Position numbers and translations under genes: made by a program. The notes below the pieces were generated by a model that did not search any database, was not told the DNA's origin, and saw only the letters and a program-made list of their open reading frames with translations. A DNA stretch of 64,000 nt from an uncultured Aeriscardovia sp. (GTDB lineage Bacteria; Actinomycetota; Actinomycetes; Actinomycetales; Bifidobacteriaceae). The DNA is taken from NCBI GenBank assembly GCA_903789525.1, contig CAIFER010000001.1, positions 124,001-188,000 on the forward strand. Reading direction: 5' to 3'. Below, piece by piece: positions 35,841 to 44,155 of this stretch. Every line of letters begins with the position of its first letter. The first letter of the stretch is position 1.

Positions 35841-36788
35841 TTAGCCGATCGGGCAAGATTTACCCGGCTTGCAATCATATTGATCACCAGTAGTTGGCAG
35901 TATGTCTTCAAGTGACTGATTATTGTTTGATTGTGTTCGACGGGCAGGGCGACGCGGCGTGTACGCCGGACGACGCGTGCGACGAGGCACATACGAGCGA
36001 CGGTATGTGCGACGAGGAGCATACGAGCGACGGTACACGCGACGAGGCACATAAGAACGACGCGGCTGATAACGGTACGTGCGACGCGGCGTGTACGTCG
36101 GACGATACGTGCGATGGTACACGCGACGAGGAGCATACGAGTGCTTTACAGGCTGAGGGCGGCGAACAGTGTGAGACGCGCTATGGGATACCGTGTGACG
36201 CGCCTCATGGTGCGCAGGCGTACTCGTCTGGCGTGCCGGAGTTTTCGCCGAGGCTGGGGTAGCCTGAGCCTTACTCGTCTCATCCTGCTTCTTTTCTGCC
36301 GTGATCTTAGCCTTCTGGTTCTTGGACACGCTTACCGCACGCGCTGCGGCAGTAAGTCCAGCCGCGTGGGCTGCAACAGTCCTGGCAGTAGTCTTATTCG
36401 CCCGTGCGGCTGCTAAAAGTTTCGACTGGGACGAAACAGTGCAGGGCGCGTAAGACGAGCTGTCGGACAGGAGATTCTTCAGCTGGTCAACGGTTTTCTT
36501 GTCTTTCACCTGACCGGCTGTGATCTTGGACGCGGCTGCAACGTTTTTCGCGGCTGCCGCGCGTGTGAACGCGGCTTTCGCATTCTTGAGGTCGGTTACA
36601 CTCTTCCGGCAGTCTGCTTGCGCGATCGCAGTGGCTTGAGCCTTCTGGGCTTGTGCCACGTTTGCGGCGTGTGCGTGAACGCCCAAACAAATACCAATCG
36701 CAACCAACGCGAGTACCGCAACGACCGCCACCACAATCGTCGCAATTTTGCCACAGGAAAGATGACGAGACTCTTTTCGAACTCCCAT
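35841..36788 (-). CDS. Membrane-anchored protein with Tyr/Arg/Pro repeats and LPTTG near the C-terminus
   Basis: A 315-residue protein. A basic N-terminus leads into one membrane segment (about 18-40: IVVAVVAVLALVAIGICLGV). An Ala/Lys-rich, probably coiled-coil region follows (45-190) with two Cys (QADCRKS, YAPCTVSS). Residues about 205-285 repeat Tyr-x-Pro-Arg-Arg and Arg-Arg-x-Tyr units, a strongly cationic stretch. The end reads LPTTG at about 297-301, then 14 residues with two Cys; the hydrophobic segment expected after a sortase motif is absent. ATG 36788 has GGAGG eight bases upstream. Its first half matches the neighbouring gene at 37254-38078. Similar one-helix proteins in bifidobacteria are sometimes labelled colicin transporter without support. 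Confidence 0.8.
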   Translation of the reverse strand: MGVRKESRHLSCGKIATIVVAVVAVLALVAIGICLGVHAHAANVAQAQKAQATAIAQADCRKSVTDLKNAKAAFTRAAAAKNVAAASKITAGQVKDKKTVDQLKNLLSDSSSYAPCTVSSQSKLLAAARANKTTARTVAAHAAGLTAAARAVSVSKNQKAKITAEKKQDETSKAQATPASAKTPARQTSTPAHHEARHTVSHSASHTVRRPQPVKHSYAPRRVYHRTYRPTYTPRRTYRYQPRRSYVPRRVYRRSYAPRRTYRRSYVPRRTRRPAYTPRRPARRTQSNNNQSLEDILPTTGDQYDCKPGKSCPIG

Positions 36789-37061
36789 AACACTGTCCTC
36801 CAAAGCATTCTCAACAAATCATACCCAACAAGAGTCTCTCGCGTCCGAAAAAAAACAGCACACCGCCCCGGAAAGTCAAGCACACGACACCTTCAACTGT
36901 TGCTCGTTCGGCCTGCTTGCACGCGTTTGGGCAGAAGAATAGATTTTCAGATAGGCAGCAAAATGATTCAATCTTGTAAATCTCTCGAATCATCAAACAA
37001 TGAGGAAGGTGATATTGTCCCGCGCTCAGGACAGCGCTCATGATTGCCAACCTCAGTTCAT

Positions 37062-37111
37062 CCATGATCCCGCCATTCACGCAACGACTACGCACGAAAA
37101 CGGGAGGAACC
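37062..37111. repeat. Copy 2 of a duplicated upstream segment
   Basis: Counterpart of 35680-35727 (GATCCCGCC...CGACTACGCACGAAAAC). It lies about 270 bases ahead of the Tyr/Arg-rich gene and has no adhesin-like gene behind it, so it looks like a leftover of rearrangement. The gap 36789-37253 otherwise contains a small GTGGAT/ATCCAC hairpin at 37151-37168 and no supportable gene. Confidence 0.45.
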
Positions 37112-37253
37112 CAAGGTAAGGCTCTCAATTATCGAAGATCAAGGATCGAGGTGGATAAGAAAATCCACGACCAAAAGGTTGGGGATTAATATTACAAGAA
37201 ACACTTAGTCGTCAAATATGGTAGCATTCCTGCACTTTAAATACTTTGTTTTA

Positions 37254-38078
37254 TCAGAAATCACTGCCATACACATCAAAGACATGATAACCGTCTTTGT
37301 AATATCTCCAATCATTATCATTATTTGTTGGTTTTGTGGGCGGCTTATTGTCGTTGCCACCGTTGTTTCTGTCGCCTTTACGGTATTGCGGTGCCTGATA
37401 GTTGGAGTGATTGTAGTAGTGGTTTGTGCGTCTTGGCGTGTATGTGTGGCGAGTTTGGTAACGGTACATGCGATGAGGAGCACCAGACTTACGTGCTTGG
37501 GCTTGAGCTCTAGCAGTCTGTGCTGCCAGAGCTGCTTTCCGTTTCGCCTCAGCCTGGGCTTTCTTCTCGGCTGCGGCCTTGGCCTTAGCCTCTTGGTCAT
37601 CCAACCGCTTCTTCGACGCGGTTACCGCTTCCGCCGCAGTAGCAAGACCTGTTGTATGAGCTGTGACCGTCTTCGCGGCAATCTTATTCGCCTTGGCAGC
37701 TGCTAAGAGTTTTGACCGAGATGAGATAGTGCAGGATGCGTACGTCGTGTTATCAGAAAGAAGATCCTTCAGCCGATCAACGGTTCTCTTGTCTTCCACT
37801 TGACTGGCCGTGATCTTGGAGGCAGTTGTCACGTTCTTCGTATTGGAGGCGGTGGTGAACGCGGTCTTCGCATCTTGAAGTGCGGATATACTCTTCCGGC
37901 AGTCTGCTTGTGCTGCGGCAACAGCTTGAGCCTCACGTGCGCGCGCCACATTCACCGCATGCACATGCACGCCGAATCCGACTCCAGCCGCGATCAGCGC
38001 AATACCAATTACCACAGCCATCACAATCGCTGCAATTTTGCCGCGGGAAAGGTGGCTGGACTTATTTCGAACTCCCAT
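37254..38078 (-). CDS. Paralogue of the Tyr/Arg-rich membrane-anchored protein
   Basis: A 274-residue protein that shares its first half with the gene at 35841-36788: MGVRxxSxHLSxGKIA, a membrane segment (about 16-40), QADCRKS, the KITA/SQVxDK block and YASCTISS. A Lys/Ala-rich coiled-coil-like stretch follows (SKKRLDDQEAKAKAAAEKKAQAEAKRKAAL), then a Tyr/Arg/Asn/Gly-rich C-terminus (YRYQTRHTYTPRRTNHYYN) that lacks LPTTG. The ribosome site and surrounding 28 bases are identical in both genes, so this is a recent or conserved tandem duplication. The function is unknown; cell-surface exposure is likely from topology. Confidence 0.8.
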   Translation of the reverse strand: MGVRNKSSHLSRGKIAAIVMAVVIGIALIAAGVGFGVHVHAVNVARAREAQAVAAAQADCRKSISALQDAKTAFTTASNTKNVTTASKITASQVEDKRTVDRLKDLLSDNTTYASCTISSRSKLLAAAKANKIAAKTVTAHTTGLATAAEAVTASKKRLDDQEAKAKAAAEKKAQAEAKRKAALAAQTARAQAQARKSGAPHRMYRYQTRHTYTPRRTNHYYNHSNYQAPQYRKGDRNNGGNDNKPPTKPTNNDNDWRYYKDGYHVFDVYGSDF

Positions 38079-38313
38079 AACACTGTCCTCCAAATGTCTC
38101 CAGTGAATCATACCGAATAAGAGCCCCTCGCGGCCGGTAAAGCTCAACATCATAAGGAACCAGTGCTCTGCATGATTCAGACGCAGGATGTGAGGGAAAA
38201 GATATGAAGGGCGTGGAATTGCTGATGATAACTGGAGATCCGAACAACAAAAGAAGTTTGAGATGTAATTATCTTTACTGAATTCAGCATGACACTGTAG
38301 CAATACGCTCGGT

Positions 38314-38372
38314 TCGGTATAATGCCACTAGATCTTTGGTCTAGCGTCTTTAGCCTAGTGGCATTATACCGA
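38314..38372. repeat. Perfect 18-bp inverted repeat with TATAAT in each arm
   Basis: TCGGTATAATGCCACTAG (38314-38331) is repeated as its exact reverse complement at 38355-38372 around a 23-base centre. Each arm contains a consensus -10 hexamer facing inward. No T-run follows, so a simple terminator is unlikely. Candidate roles are an invertible promoter, ends of a small mobile element or a structured RNA. The rest of 38079-38582 contains no gene; the nhaA promoter must lie near 38530-38570. Confidence 0.6.
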
Positions 38373-38582
38373 GGGAGACGAGGAATAATAGGCAATCATC
38401 GAAGTGGTCATACCCGTGTTAGCTAAAACCCGTTTTTCCGGCATATCACGAAGCGTTACATGTTTGATAACGGTAAGAACAGCTCCTTATACCAGCCTCA
38501 ACTATCAGCACCCCATCACACCATTCACAAAGCAGTTGCATGTGAAATAAGCCTCTGACACCTCTTTCGGTACAGTAGTTTT

Positions 38583-39848
38583 ATGAGGATCTCCCTAAAA
38601 CGTTTTCGGCACGGTGCCTATCATCTTGCGTTCTCTGACCGCGATTCTGGGCTCGTCATGCTCGTCTTTGCCTTCTTGGGACTCATCTGCGCAAATCTGC
38701 CGGTCATCGGGAAATGGTGTGAGGGCGTGCGAGATTTTCCTCTGCGCATTCCACTCACGAATATTAATTTGAGCGTGGGGGATTGGATGCAAGACGGTGT
38801 CCTAACGCTTTTCTTCCTCTGCGTAGGTCTTGGGCTCAAGCAGGAACTTGTTACAGGGTCACTGTCGCGGCCGAAGCGAGCTGCAGTTCCGGTCATCGCG
38901 GCTGTAGGTGGAATGGCTGTGCCGCCTGTCATTTACCTGTCTGTAGTGACGATCATGCGAATGGGTGGAGATCCGCTTGCTTTTCGTCCGCAGATCATGA
39001 ACGGCTGGGCTGTGCCGACTGCCACCGATATAGCTTTCTCGCTGTCGGTTCTTTCACTGTTTTCGAAAGGACTTCCGCGGGAGATTCATTCATTCCTCCT
39101 GACGCTTGCCACTGTTGACGACCTGTTGGGGATTTTGCTCATTGCGTTTGTGTTTACATCTGTCAACGCATGGTATTGGTTTGTGCTGATGGGCTTGTGC
39201 GCGCTTGTGTGGGCATGGATGTGCCGTCTGAAAAAAGTGCCATGGCTCCTCGTGGTGGTCTTGGGCATCTTGTTGTGGACGATGACGTTTGAGGCGGGCA
39301 TTCATCCCACGCTCTCGGGTGTCGTCTTCGGATTGCTTGTCCCAGCACGCAAGATTCATGGGGAGCCGAGTTCCCGTGCTCGCCGGTGGAATCATCGCCT
39401 TCAGCCGTGGTCTGCACTGGTGGCGCTACCGCTGTTTGCTTTCTGCGCAACCGCAATTTCGCTGAAAGGGTTCACGTCCCGAACGCTCATCTCACCTGTC
39501 GTCGTCGGTATTTGCTTAGCGCTGATCATCGGCAAGCCACTGGGAGTGATGCTGGCGTCATGGATTTCTGTTCACATCTTTGGATTGGAATTAGCCGGTG
39601 GCCTCAAAATTCGTGACCTGATCGGTATGGCGTGTGCGTGTGGTATCGGATTTACCGTTTCATTCTTGATCGCGGCGTTGGCATTCCACGATTCCGTTCA
39701 TATCGCAGACGCTCGATTCGCTGTGCTTTTGGGATCGTTCTTGTCTGCGTGCGTCGCTGCGGTCGTCCTGCGGATTCAGTCACTCCATCCGCGGGCGCGG
39801 TGGGTCACTGCGCCTGGCAAGAATCACGCCAGTGCCGATCGACAGTAA
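38583..39848 (+). CDS. nhaA: Na+/H+ antiporter NhaA
   Basis: Electrogenic sodium/proton exchanger of the inner membrane. About twelve hydrophobic segments are visible. The GWAVPTATDIAFSLSVLSLF segment (residues about 141-160) and VDD at 178-180 correspond to the ion-binding aspartate pair of E. coli NhaA, and GKPLG near 312 supplies the conserved lysine. The 421-residue length is normal. The last 69 bases overlap the convergent methyltransferase gene tail to tail. Confidence 0.93.
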   Translation: MRISLKRFRHGAYHLAFSDRDSGLVMLVFAFLGLICANLPVIGKWCEGVRDFPLRIPLTNINLSVGDWMQDGVLTLFFLCVGLGLKQELVTGSLSRPKRAAVPVIAAVGGMAVPPVIYLSVVTIMRMGGDPLAFRPQIMNGWAVPTATDIAFSLSVLSLFSKGLPREIHSFLLTLATVDDLLGILLIAFVFTSVNAWYWFVLMGLCALVWAWMCRLKKVPWLLVVVLGILLWTMTFEAGIHPTLSGVVFGLLVPARKIHGEPSSRARRWNHRLQPWSALVALPLFAFCATAISLKGFTSRTLISPVVVGICLALIIGKPLGVMLASWISVHIFGLELAGGLKIRDLIGMACACGIGFTVSFLIAALAFHDSVHIADARFAVLLGSFLSACVAAVVLRIQSLHPRARWVTAPGKNHASADRQ

Positions 39849-40469
39849 TACAGACTGGAATGTAGAGCTTTCCTCCAGGGTTCGCAAAATTTGTCGCAAC
39901 GCAACAGTTTTTGCACTTCGATCAGCTGGGTCAATGAGACCATGACCTGGGTTCATGTGATTGGCGAGCGCGTCCGTCAAAATCATGAGCCCACCGCGAT
40001 GCAAGATTGTGCTCGACGCTTGGAAACAGGCCGTGTAGTTTTCTGCTTGGCCAGATACGACGATGAGATCGTAATCGTCTGAATTGAGATGTGACAGGAA
40101 GGCAGATGGGCTCTGTTCGATGATCCTTAAAAGAATGCGGTTGCTCGCTTGATTTTTGAGGGTATCGCGGATTGACTGTACGTGCCCAGTGGAGGTGATG
40201 ATCACAGTCAGTGACCCGTTATCTGGGATGGTTGGCAGAAGGGAGAGTGCGAGAGGAAGCGGGTCATCGGCGACGAGAATGACAGACTGCGCGTGCAGGA
40301 TCTGTGCTTCGAGGACGATAAACCGGGTTTGCGATAGCGACTGTGGGTGTGATCCGTTCAGACGTGACTGCTTTCGTGCTGCATCAATTATGCGCGGTAC
40401 ATTGATTTCGGCGTGCTTCTCGACGAATTCCCAGTCGCGTGAAACGCTGTCGTACTCTACACTTTTCAC
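39780..40469 (-). CDS. Putative O-methyltransferase-like protein
   Basis: The 229-residue protein has a Rossmann-like layout: a helical N-terminus, QSVILVADDPLPLALSLLPTIPDNGSLTVII (motif I/II region), DYDLIVVSGQAENYTACFQASSTILHRGGLMILTDAL (motif IV-V region) and an EESSTFQSVLLSIGTGVILARR C-terminal strand pair. This matches SAM-dependent O-methyltransferases of the catechol-type group, but the canonical glycine-rich SAM motif is not obvious (VADDP in its place), so activity is uncertain. It is the distal gene of the yraN-comM-dprA set, four bases after dprA, and overlaps nhaA. Confidence 0.7.
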   Translation of the reverse strand: MKSVEYDSVSRDWEFVEKHAEINVPRIIDAARKQSRLNGSHPQSLSQTRFIVLEAQILHAQSVILVADDPLPLALSLLPTIPDNGSLTVIITSTGHVQSIRDTLKNQASNRILLRIIEQSPSAFLSHLNSDDYDLIVVSGQAENYTACFQASSTILHRGGLMILTDALANHMNPGHGLIDPADRSAKTVALRQILRTLEESSTFQSVLLSIGTGVILARRSDPPRPRME

Positions 40470-40473
40470 CCTT

Positions 40474-41919
40474 TTACTGTACCGTCACCTCCGACTGCTT
40501 CATGGGCGAATCGCGGTCGGCTGCACGGTCTACAGCACGATGATGAGAGCCAGACGAGTGAATCATTCCGTCTTCGGTAATCACGATGACCCCTTGAGCC
40601 TCAAGAACTCCCAGTGCAACGGCGATGTCATGCGGCGATGATTCGGGGATGTGAAGACGGCGCTGGGCATGACGAACACGGTCTGCTATGTCGATGCGTG
40701 AATATGCATGGTGTTGCAGAATATGGTGCACGATATCTTTCATGTCGGTGGATGGGCTTTTCACATCAGTTCGTTGGTGCACAGGACTGTTTGGATGTGA
40801 AACGTGTGGAGGAGAGGCGGGGAAGAGCGACGGGGTCAGGAACGTGTTCAGATCGTCGAGATCAGTGAGAATCGTGGCCTGATTCGATCGCAATAAACGA
40901 TTGCATCCGGCGCTGGAAGGTGAGTCGATTGGACCGGGAATGGCGAGCGTTGGCCGTCCAAGTTGCTCTGCCCAGTGAGCTGTGTTCAGCGCACCAGATC
41001 GGTAACGCGCTTGAGCGACGAGAACACAGTCACTCAACGCTGCAATGAGACGATTTCGTTCGAGAAAATGTGAAGCGTACGGAACTGTTCCAGGTGGAAG
41101 TTCGCTGATGAGTGCGCCGCCGTTTTCGCATATGCGTGCAAAAAGCTGCATATTTCGGGCTGGACCCACATGATCAAGACCGCCTGCAAAGATTGCCATC
41201 GTTGGCGTTTGACCTGAATCGAGAGCACCTTGATTTGCTTGCGCATCGATGCCCATTGCTCCACCTGTGATGACAACTGCACCGTTATCTGCTGCAATTC
41301 TTCCAGCGTTCCGTGCACAGTGCTGCCCATAGGAACTCATTTCGCGAGAACCGACAATTCCAATCGACGGTGTTTGGTCCACGAGTTGTTTATTTCCCTC
41401 GACCCACAGGCATAAGGGGGCGGCGACGGGAACACGCTGTGGAAGATCAGCAACTCGGGTGGGCCAGTGCGGATCGGATGGCGTCAACAAAGAAAAGCGC
41501 CCCGAAAGCGTCAAGAAATCGGCGAGAGCGGATTCATCGGTGCTCGGAAGCTGGGCGAGCCGTTTGAGCCAGTAGTTGACAGTTGCGAGAAGGTTTTTCG
41601 TGACGTCAGTATGGGTATCACTGCAATTGAAAAGTGCAGGTTGACTGGAACGCAGTACTTGAGCAATACAAGTACAGAGTTTGTCGGGAACATCAGGGTC
41701 TGCATGAGACAAGAGCGAAAGAACGGGCCACGGATTAAGGGATTGTGACGTACTAGAAGGACAGGAAGGATCGAGTGATTCTAGATGAGATTCTGAATGA
41801 GCATCTGGATGGTGCGATTCCTGCTGAAGAGCTGCAACGAGCTGACAGAGGATCATGTCAGGGCCATTAGCCAGATATGCTAACGTCGCCCATCCAAGAG
41901 CGGCATGCATCGTTTGCAT
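40474..41919 (-). CDS. dprA: DNA-processing protein DprA
   Basis: Loads RecA on incoming single-stranded DNA during transformation. The central extended Rossmann fold (residues about 180-390) shows GIVGSREMSSYGQ, VVITGGAMGIDAQANQGAL, NRLIAALSDCVLVAQARYRSGALNTA and PTLAIPGPIDSPSSAGCNRLL. The N-terminus is longer than usual, with a Ser/His/Pro-rich segment near 30-60. A C-terminal winged-helix-like domain (about 405-465) ends the protein. It sits two bases after comM. Confidence 0.93.
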   Translation of the reverse strand: MQTMHAALGWATLAYLANGPDMILCQLVAALQQESHHPDAHSESHLESLDPSCPSSTSQSLNPWPVLSLLSHADPDVPDKLCTCIAQVLRSSQPALFNCSDTHTDVTKNLLATVNYWLKRLAQLPSTDESALADFLTLSGRFSLLTPSDPHWPTRVADLPQRVPVAAPLCLWVEGNKQLVDQTPSIGIVGSREMSSYGQHCARNAGRIAADNGAVVITGGAMGIDAQANQGALDSGQTPTMAIFAGGLDHVGPARNMQLFARICENGGALISELPPGTVPYASHFLERNRLIAALSDCVLVAQARYRSGALNTAHWAEQLGRPTLAIPGPIDSPSSAGCNRLLRSNQATILTDLDDLNTFLTPSLFPASPPHVSHPNSPVHQRTDVKSPSTDMKDIVHHILQHHAYSRIDIADRVRHAQRRLHIPESSPHDIAVALGVLEAQGVIVITEDGMIHSSGSHHRAVDRAADRDSPMKQSEVTVQ

Positions 41920-41921
41920 AG

Positions 41922-43505
41922 TTAACTCCTTCGGTTTCGCATTTCAATTGCTTCGGCGACATTCTCGGTATTCGGTGACACTTTCCCGTCGAGATCGGCG
42001 ATCGTCCACGCGAGACGTAAAGCTCGATCGGCACCACGGACGGTCAAAGTCTCTGAGCGGACAGCAGTGTCGAGAAGCTGGAGTGCGGCTGCAGATGTTC
42101 TTGACTTAAGCCATCGAGCGTCTGCGCGTCCATTCGTCGACCATCCGCATCCGTCAAATCGTTGGCGGGCACAAGCCCGAGCCTGGCACACGCGCTTACG
42201 CATCTGAGTGCTCGTTTGAGTAGGAGAGTGGTGACACGCAGCGGAAGTCAAGTAGTGGGGTGCAGGCGGAATCTCAATTTGGATATCGATGCGATCCAGA
42301 AGCGGGCCCGAGAGACGACTCCAATATCTTCGTCGCTGCTGAACTGTGCACGTACAGCCTTGTGCTGTTCCCCATCCCTTCCCGCACGGACACGGATTTG
42401 CAGCCATGACAAGAAGGAATTGGGCAGGGTAGAGCGTTGTGGCGCGACTGCGAGCCAAGCTGATGCAACCTGTCTCCAATGGTTCGCGAAGACATTGCAA
42501 TGCTGCTGACGAGAATTCTGGAGCCTCATCGAGGAACAAGACCCCATGATGTGCTCGAGTGACAGCTCCCGGATGTGCGACCAATGCTCCGCCACCCGAA
42601 AGTGCACTCGGGGAGGCGGTGTGGTGCGGTGCTTCAAAGGGCGGAACGTGAGAAATACCATCCCGAGGGAGCGTTCCACACAGCGATCGAATAGATGCAA
42701 CTTCCAGCGCTTCTTCCTCACTCAAAGGTGGGAGAATCGTCGGAAGCCGTTGTGCCAGCATTGTTTTCCCAGCACCGGGCGGTCCACTCATCAAAATGTG
42801 GTGTTCTCCGGCTGCACAGATTTCCAACGCGCGTTTTGCCTCGTCTTGACCAATGACATCAGCAAAATCAAGGTGAGCAGACTGATCAAGTGAGGGGATG
42901 GGAAGCGAATCTGCAGCAGGGCGAGATTGATGTTCTGTGTGATGCACCATCGTTGCACTTCTCGGAGTGTGCTGAATCACACGTCGATGGGATGAATGCC
43001 CACCCAACAGCGTGATCACTTGCGACAGGCAGTCAAGAGAGCGGATGCGAATTCCCTCGACGAGATGCGCTTCATCACTGTTGGCACGGGGAACCCACGC
43101 TTCGTGAATACCGTGTTCGCGTGCATAGAGCAAAGCAGGGAGCACACCGTGGACGGGAAGAATGGAGCCGTCCAAGTTGAGCTCACCCAGCATCAACGTG
43201 TCCGAACTGATCCGAGGAATTGCTCCGCTCGCCTGCAAGATCGCAACCGCAATCGCCACATCATGCGCTGAACCGTGCTTGGGGAGTGAAGCAGGTGAAA
43301 GATTGACGATGAGACGTGTCTGCGGCCATGCCATTCCGCACGCACAGATCGCCGCTTTGACGCGCTCGCGTGCTTCAGCCAGTGAGGTGTCAGGCAGTCC
43401 AATGATGTCAAAATACGGTAGTCCCGGGGAAACAAACGCTTGAATACTGATGAGACAGGCGCGTAAGCCGATCAGTGTCAACGACAGTGAGGATCCAATT
43501 CTCAT
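41922..43505 (-). CDS. comM: YifB/ComM family magnesium-chelatase-like AAA+ ATPase
   Basis: Hexameric helicase-like protein that aids branch migration during natural transformation in studied bacteria. The N-terminal chelatase I-like domain (about residues 20-145) contains DIIGLPDTSLAEARERVKAA. The AAA+ domain has Walker A GPPGAGKT at 241-248 and Walker B GVLFLDEAPEF, with a Cys-containing CPCGKGWGTAQGC segment further on. The C-terminal domain has the RGADRALRLAWTIADLDG motif. The stop of yraN and the start of comM share one base. Confidence 0.94.
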   Translation of the reverse strand: MRIGSSLSLTLIGLRACLISIQAFVSPGLPYFDIIGLPDTSLAEARERVKAAICACGMAWPQTRLIVNLSPASLPKHGSAHDVAIAVAILQASGAIPRISSDTLMLGELNLDGSILPVHGVLPALLYAREHGIHEAWVPRANSDEAHLVEGIRIRSLDCLSQVITLLGGHSSHRRVIQHTPRSATMVHHTEHQSRPAADSLPIPSLDQSAHLDFADVIGQDEAKRALEICAAGEHHILMSGPPGAGKTMLAQRLPTILPPLSEEEALEVASIRSLCGTLPRDGISHVPPFEAPHHTASPSALSGGGALVAHPGAVTRAHHGVLFLDEAPEFSSAALQCLREPLETGCISLARSRATTLYPAQFLLVMAANPCPCGKGWGTAQGCTCTVQQRRRYWSRLSGPLLDRIDIQIEIPPAPHYLTSAACHHSPTQTSTQMRKRVCQARACARQRFDGCGWSTNGRADARWLKSRTSAAALQLLDTAVRSETLTVRGADRALRLAWTIADLDGKVSPNTENVAEAIEMRNRRS

Positions 43506-43993
43506 CAGAACGCTCCTTTGATCAACCGCGCACGAATGTGATCAGGGGAGACGAGAACAGAGATGACGTCAAACCGGGGAGATAGGGGCTGATTGGGTGG
43601 TTGTGAAGGCTCGGTCGGGCGAGGAATACGAGGAATACGCGGATTTTCGCGTAACCATTGGTATGAGGCAAGACGTAAATGGCGTTGTTTGGCCAGACTG
43701 ACCGCCTCTTCTGGCATTCCATATCGCACAGAACGCCGCGTCTTGACTTCTGTGAATACGAGTTGCTCGTTTTTATCTCGCGAGATGATGTCTATTTCGC
43801 CAAACCTCGTGCGGTAGTTGCGCGCCAAAATGTGCCATCCACGTTGCAAGAGCAGTGAAGAAGCGAAATTCTCGCCGAGTTTACCGAGTTGTGCTGGACT
43901 GAGATGCGAATCAAGAATTCGGCGGCAGACTACGTGCATTTCGTGTGCCGTGCCTGTCGCATCCGCCTTCTGTGAGAAACCATTTGTAATCAT
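43505..43993 (-). CDS. yraN: YraN family endonuclease-like protein (UPF0102)
   Basis: A 162-residue protein with the UPF0102 core: LGKLGENFASSLLLQRGWHILARNYRTRFGEIDII and QLVFTEVKTRRS, which contains the restriction-endonuclease-type E...D...ExK residues. An N-terminal extension of about 30 residues and a Pro-rich stretch near 130 are extra. It is the first gene of the yraN-comM-dprA cluster, an arrangement typical of bacteria with DNA uptake functions, although its own role is not known. Confidence 0.9.
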   Translation of the reverse strand: MITNGFSQKADATGTAHEMHVVCRRILDSHLSPAQLGKLGENFASSLLLQRGWHILARNYRTRFGEIDIISRDKNEQLVFTEVKTRRSVRYGMPEEAVSLAKQRHLRLASYQWLRENPRIPRIPRPTEPSQPPNQPLSPRFDVISVLVSPDHIRARLIKGAF

Positions 43994-44155
43994 GGTTCAA
44001 TAGCATCACAGCACAGACGAGTTCTGTGATCAGAAAAGAAAATGTGCACAAATGAGCAGCAAACAGGCGCTCACCCTTGCAATAACACGGATGCGTGAAG
44101 AAGGTCAGGTGTGAATAACTGCGGAAGATGCTGGGTGGCGGTTCTTTGGTGGCAC

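Noticed and set aside
35940-36170. CRISPR-like repetitive DNA
   Set aside because: The repeats are irregular, in frame, and encode Tyr/Arg/Pro units; no spacers or cas genes.
35894-36416. Plus-strand repetitive frames (CDEAHTSDG-type and Arg/Thr-rich)
   Set aside because: They are shadows of the Tyr/Arg repeat region of the minus-strand gene, without ribosome sites.
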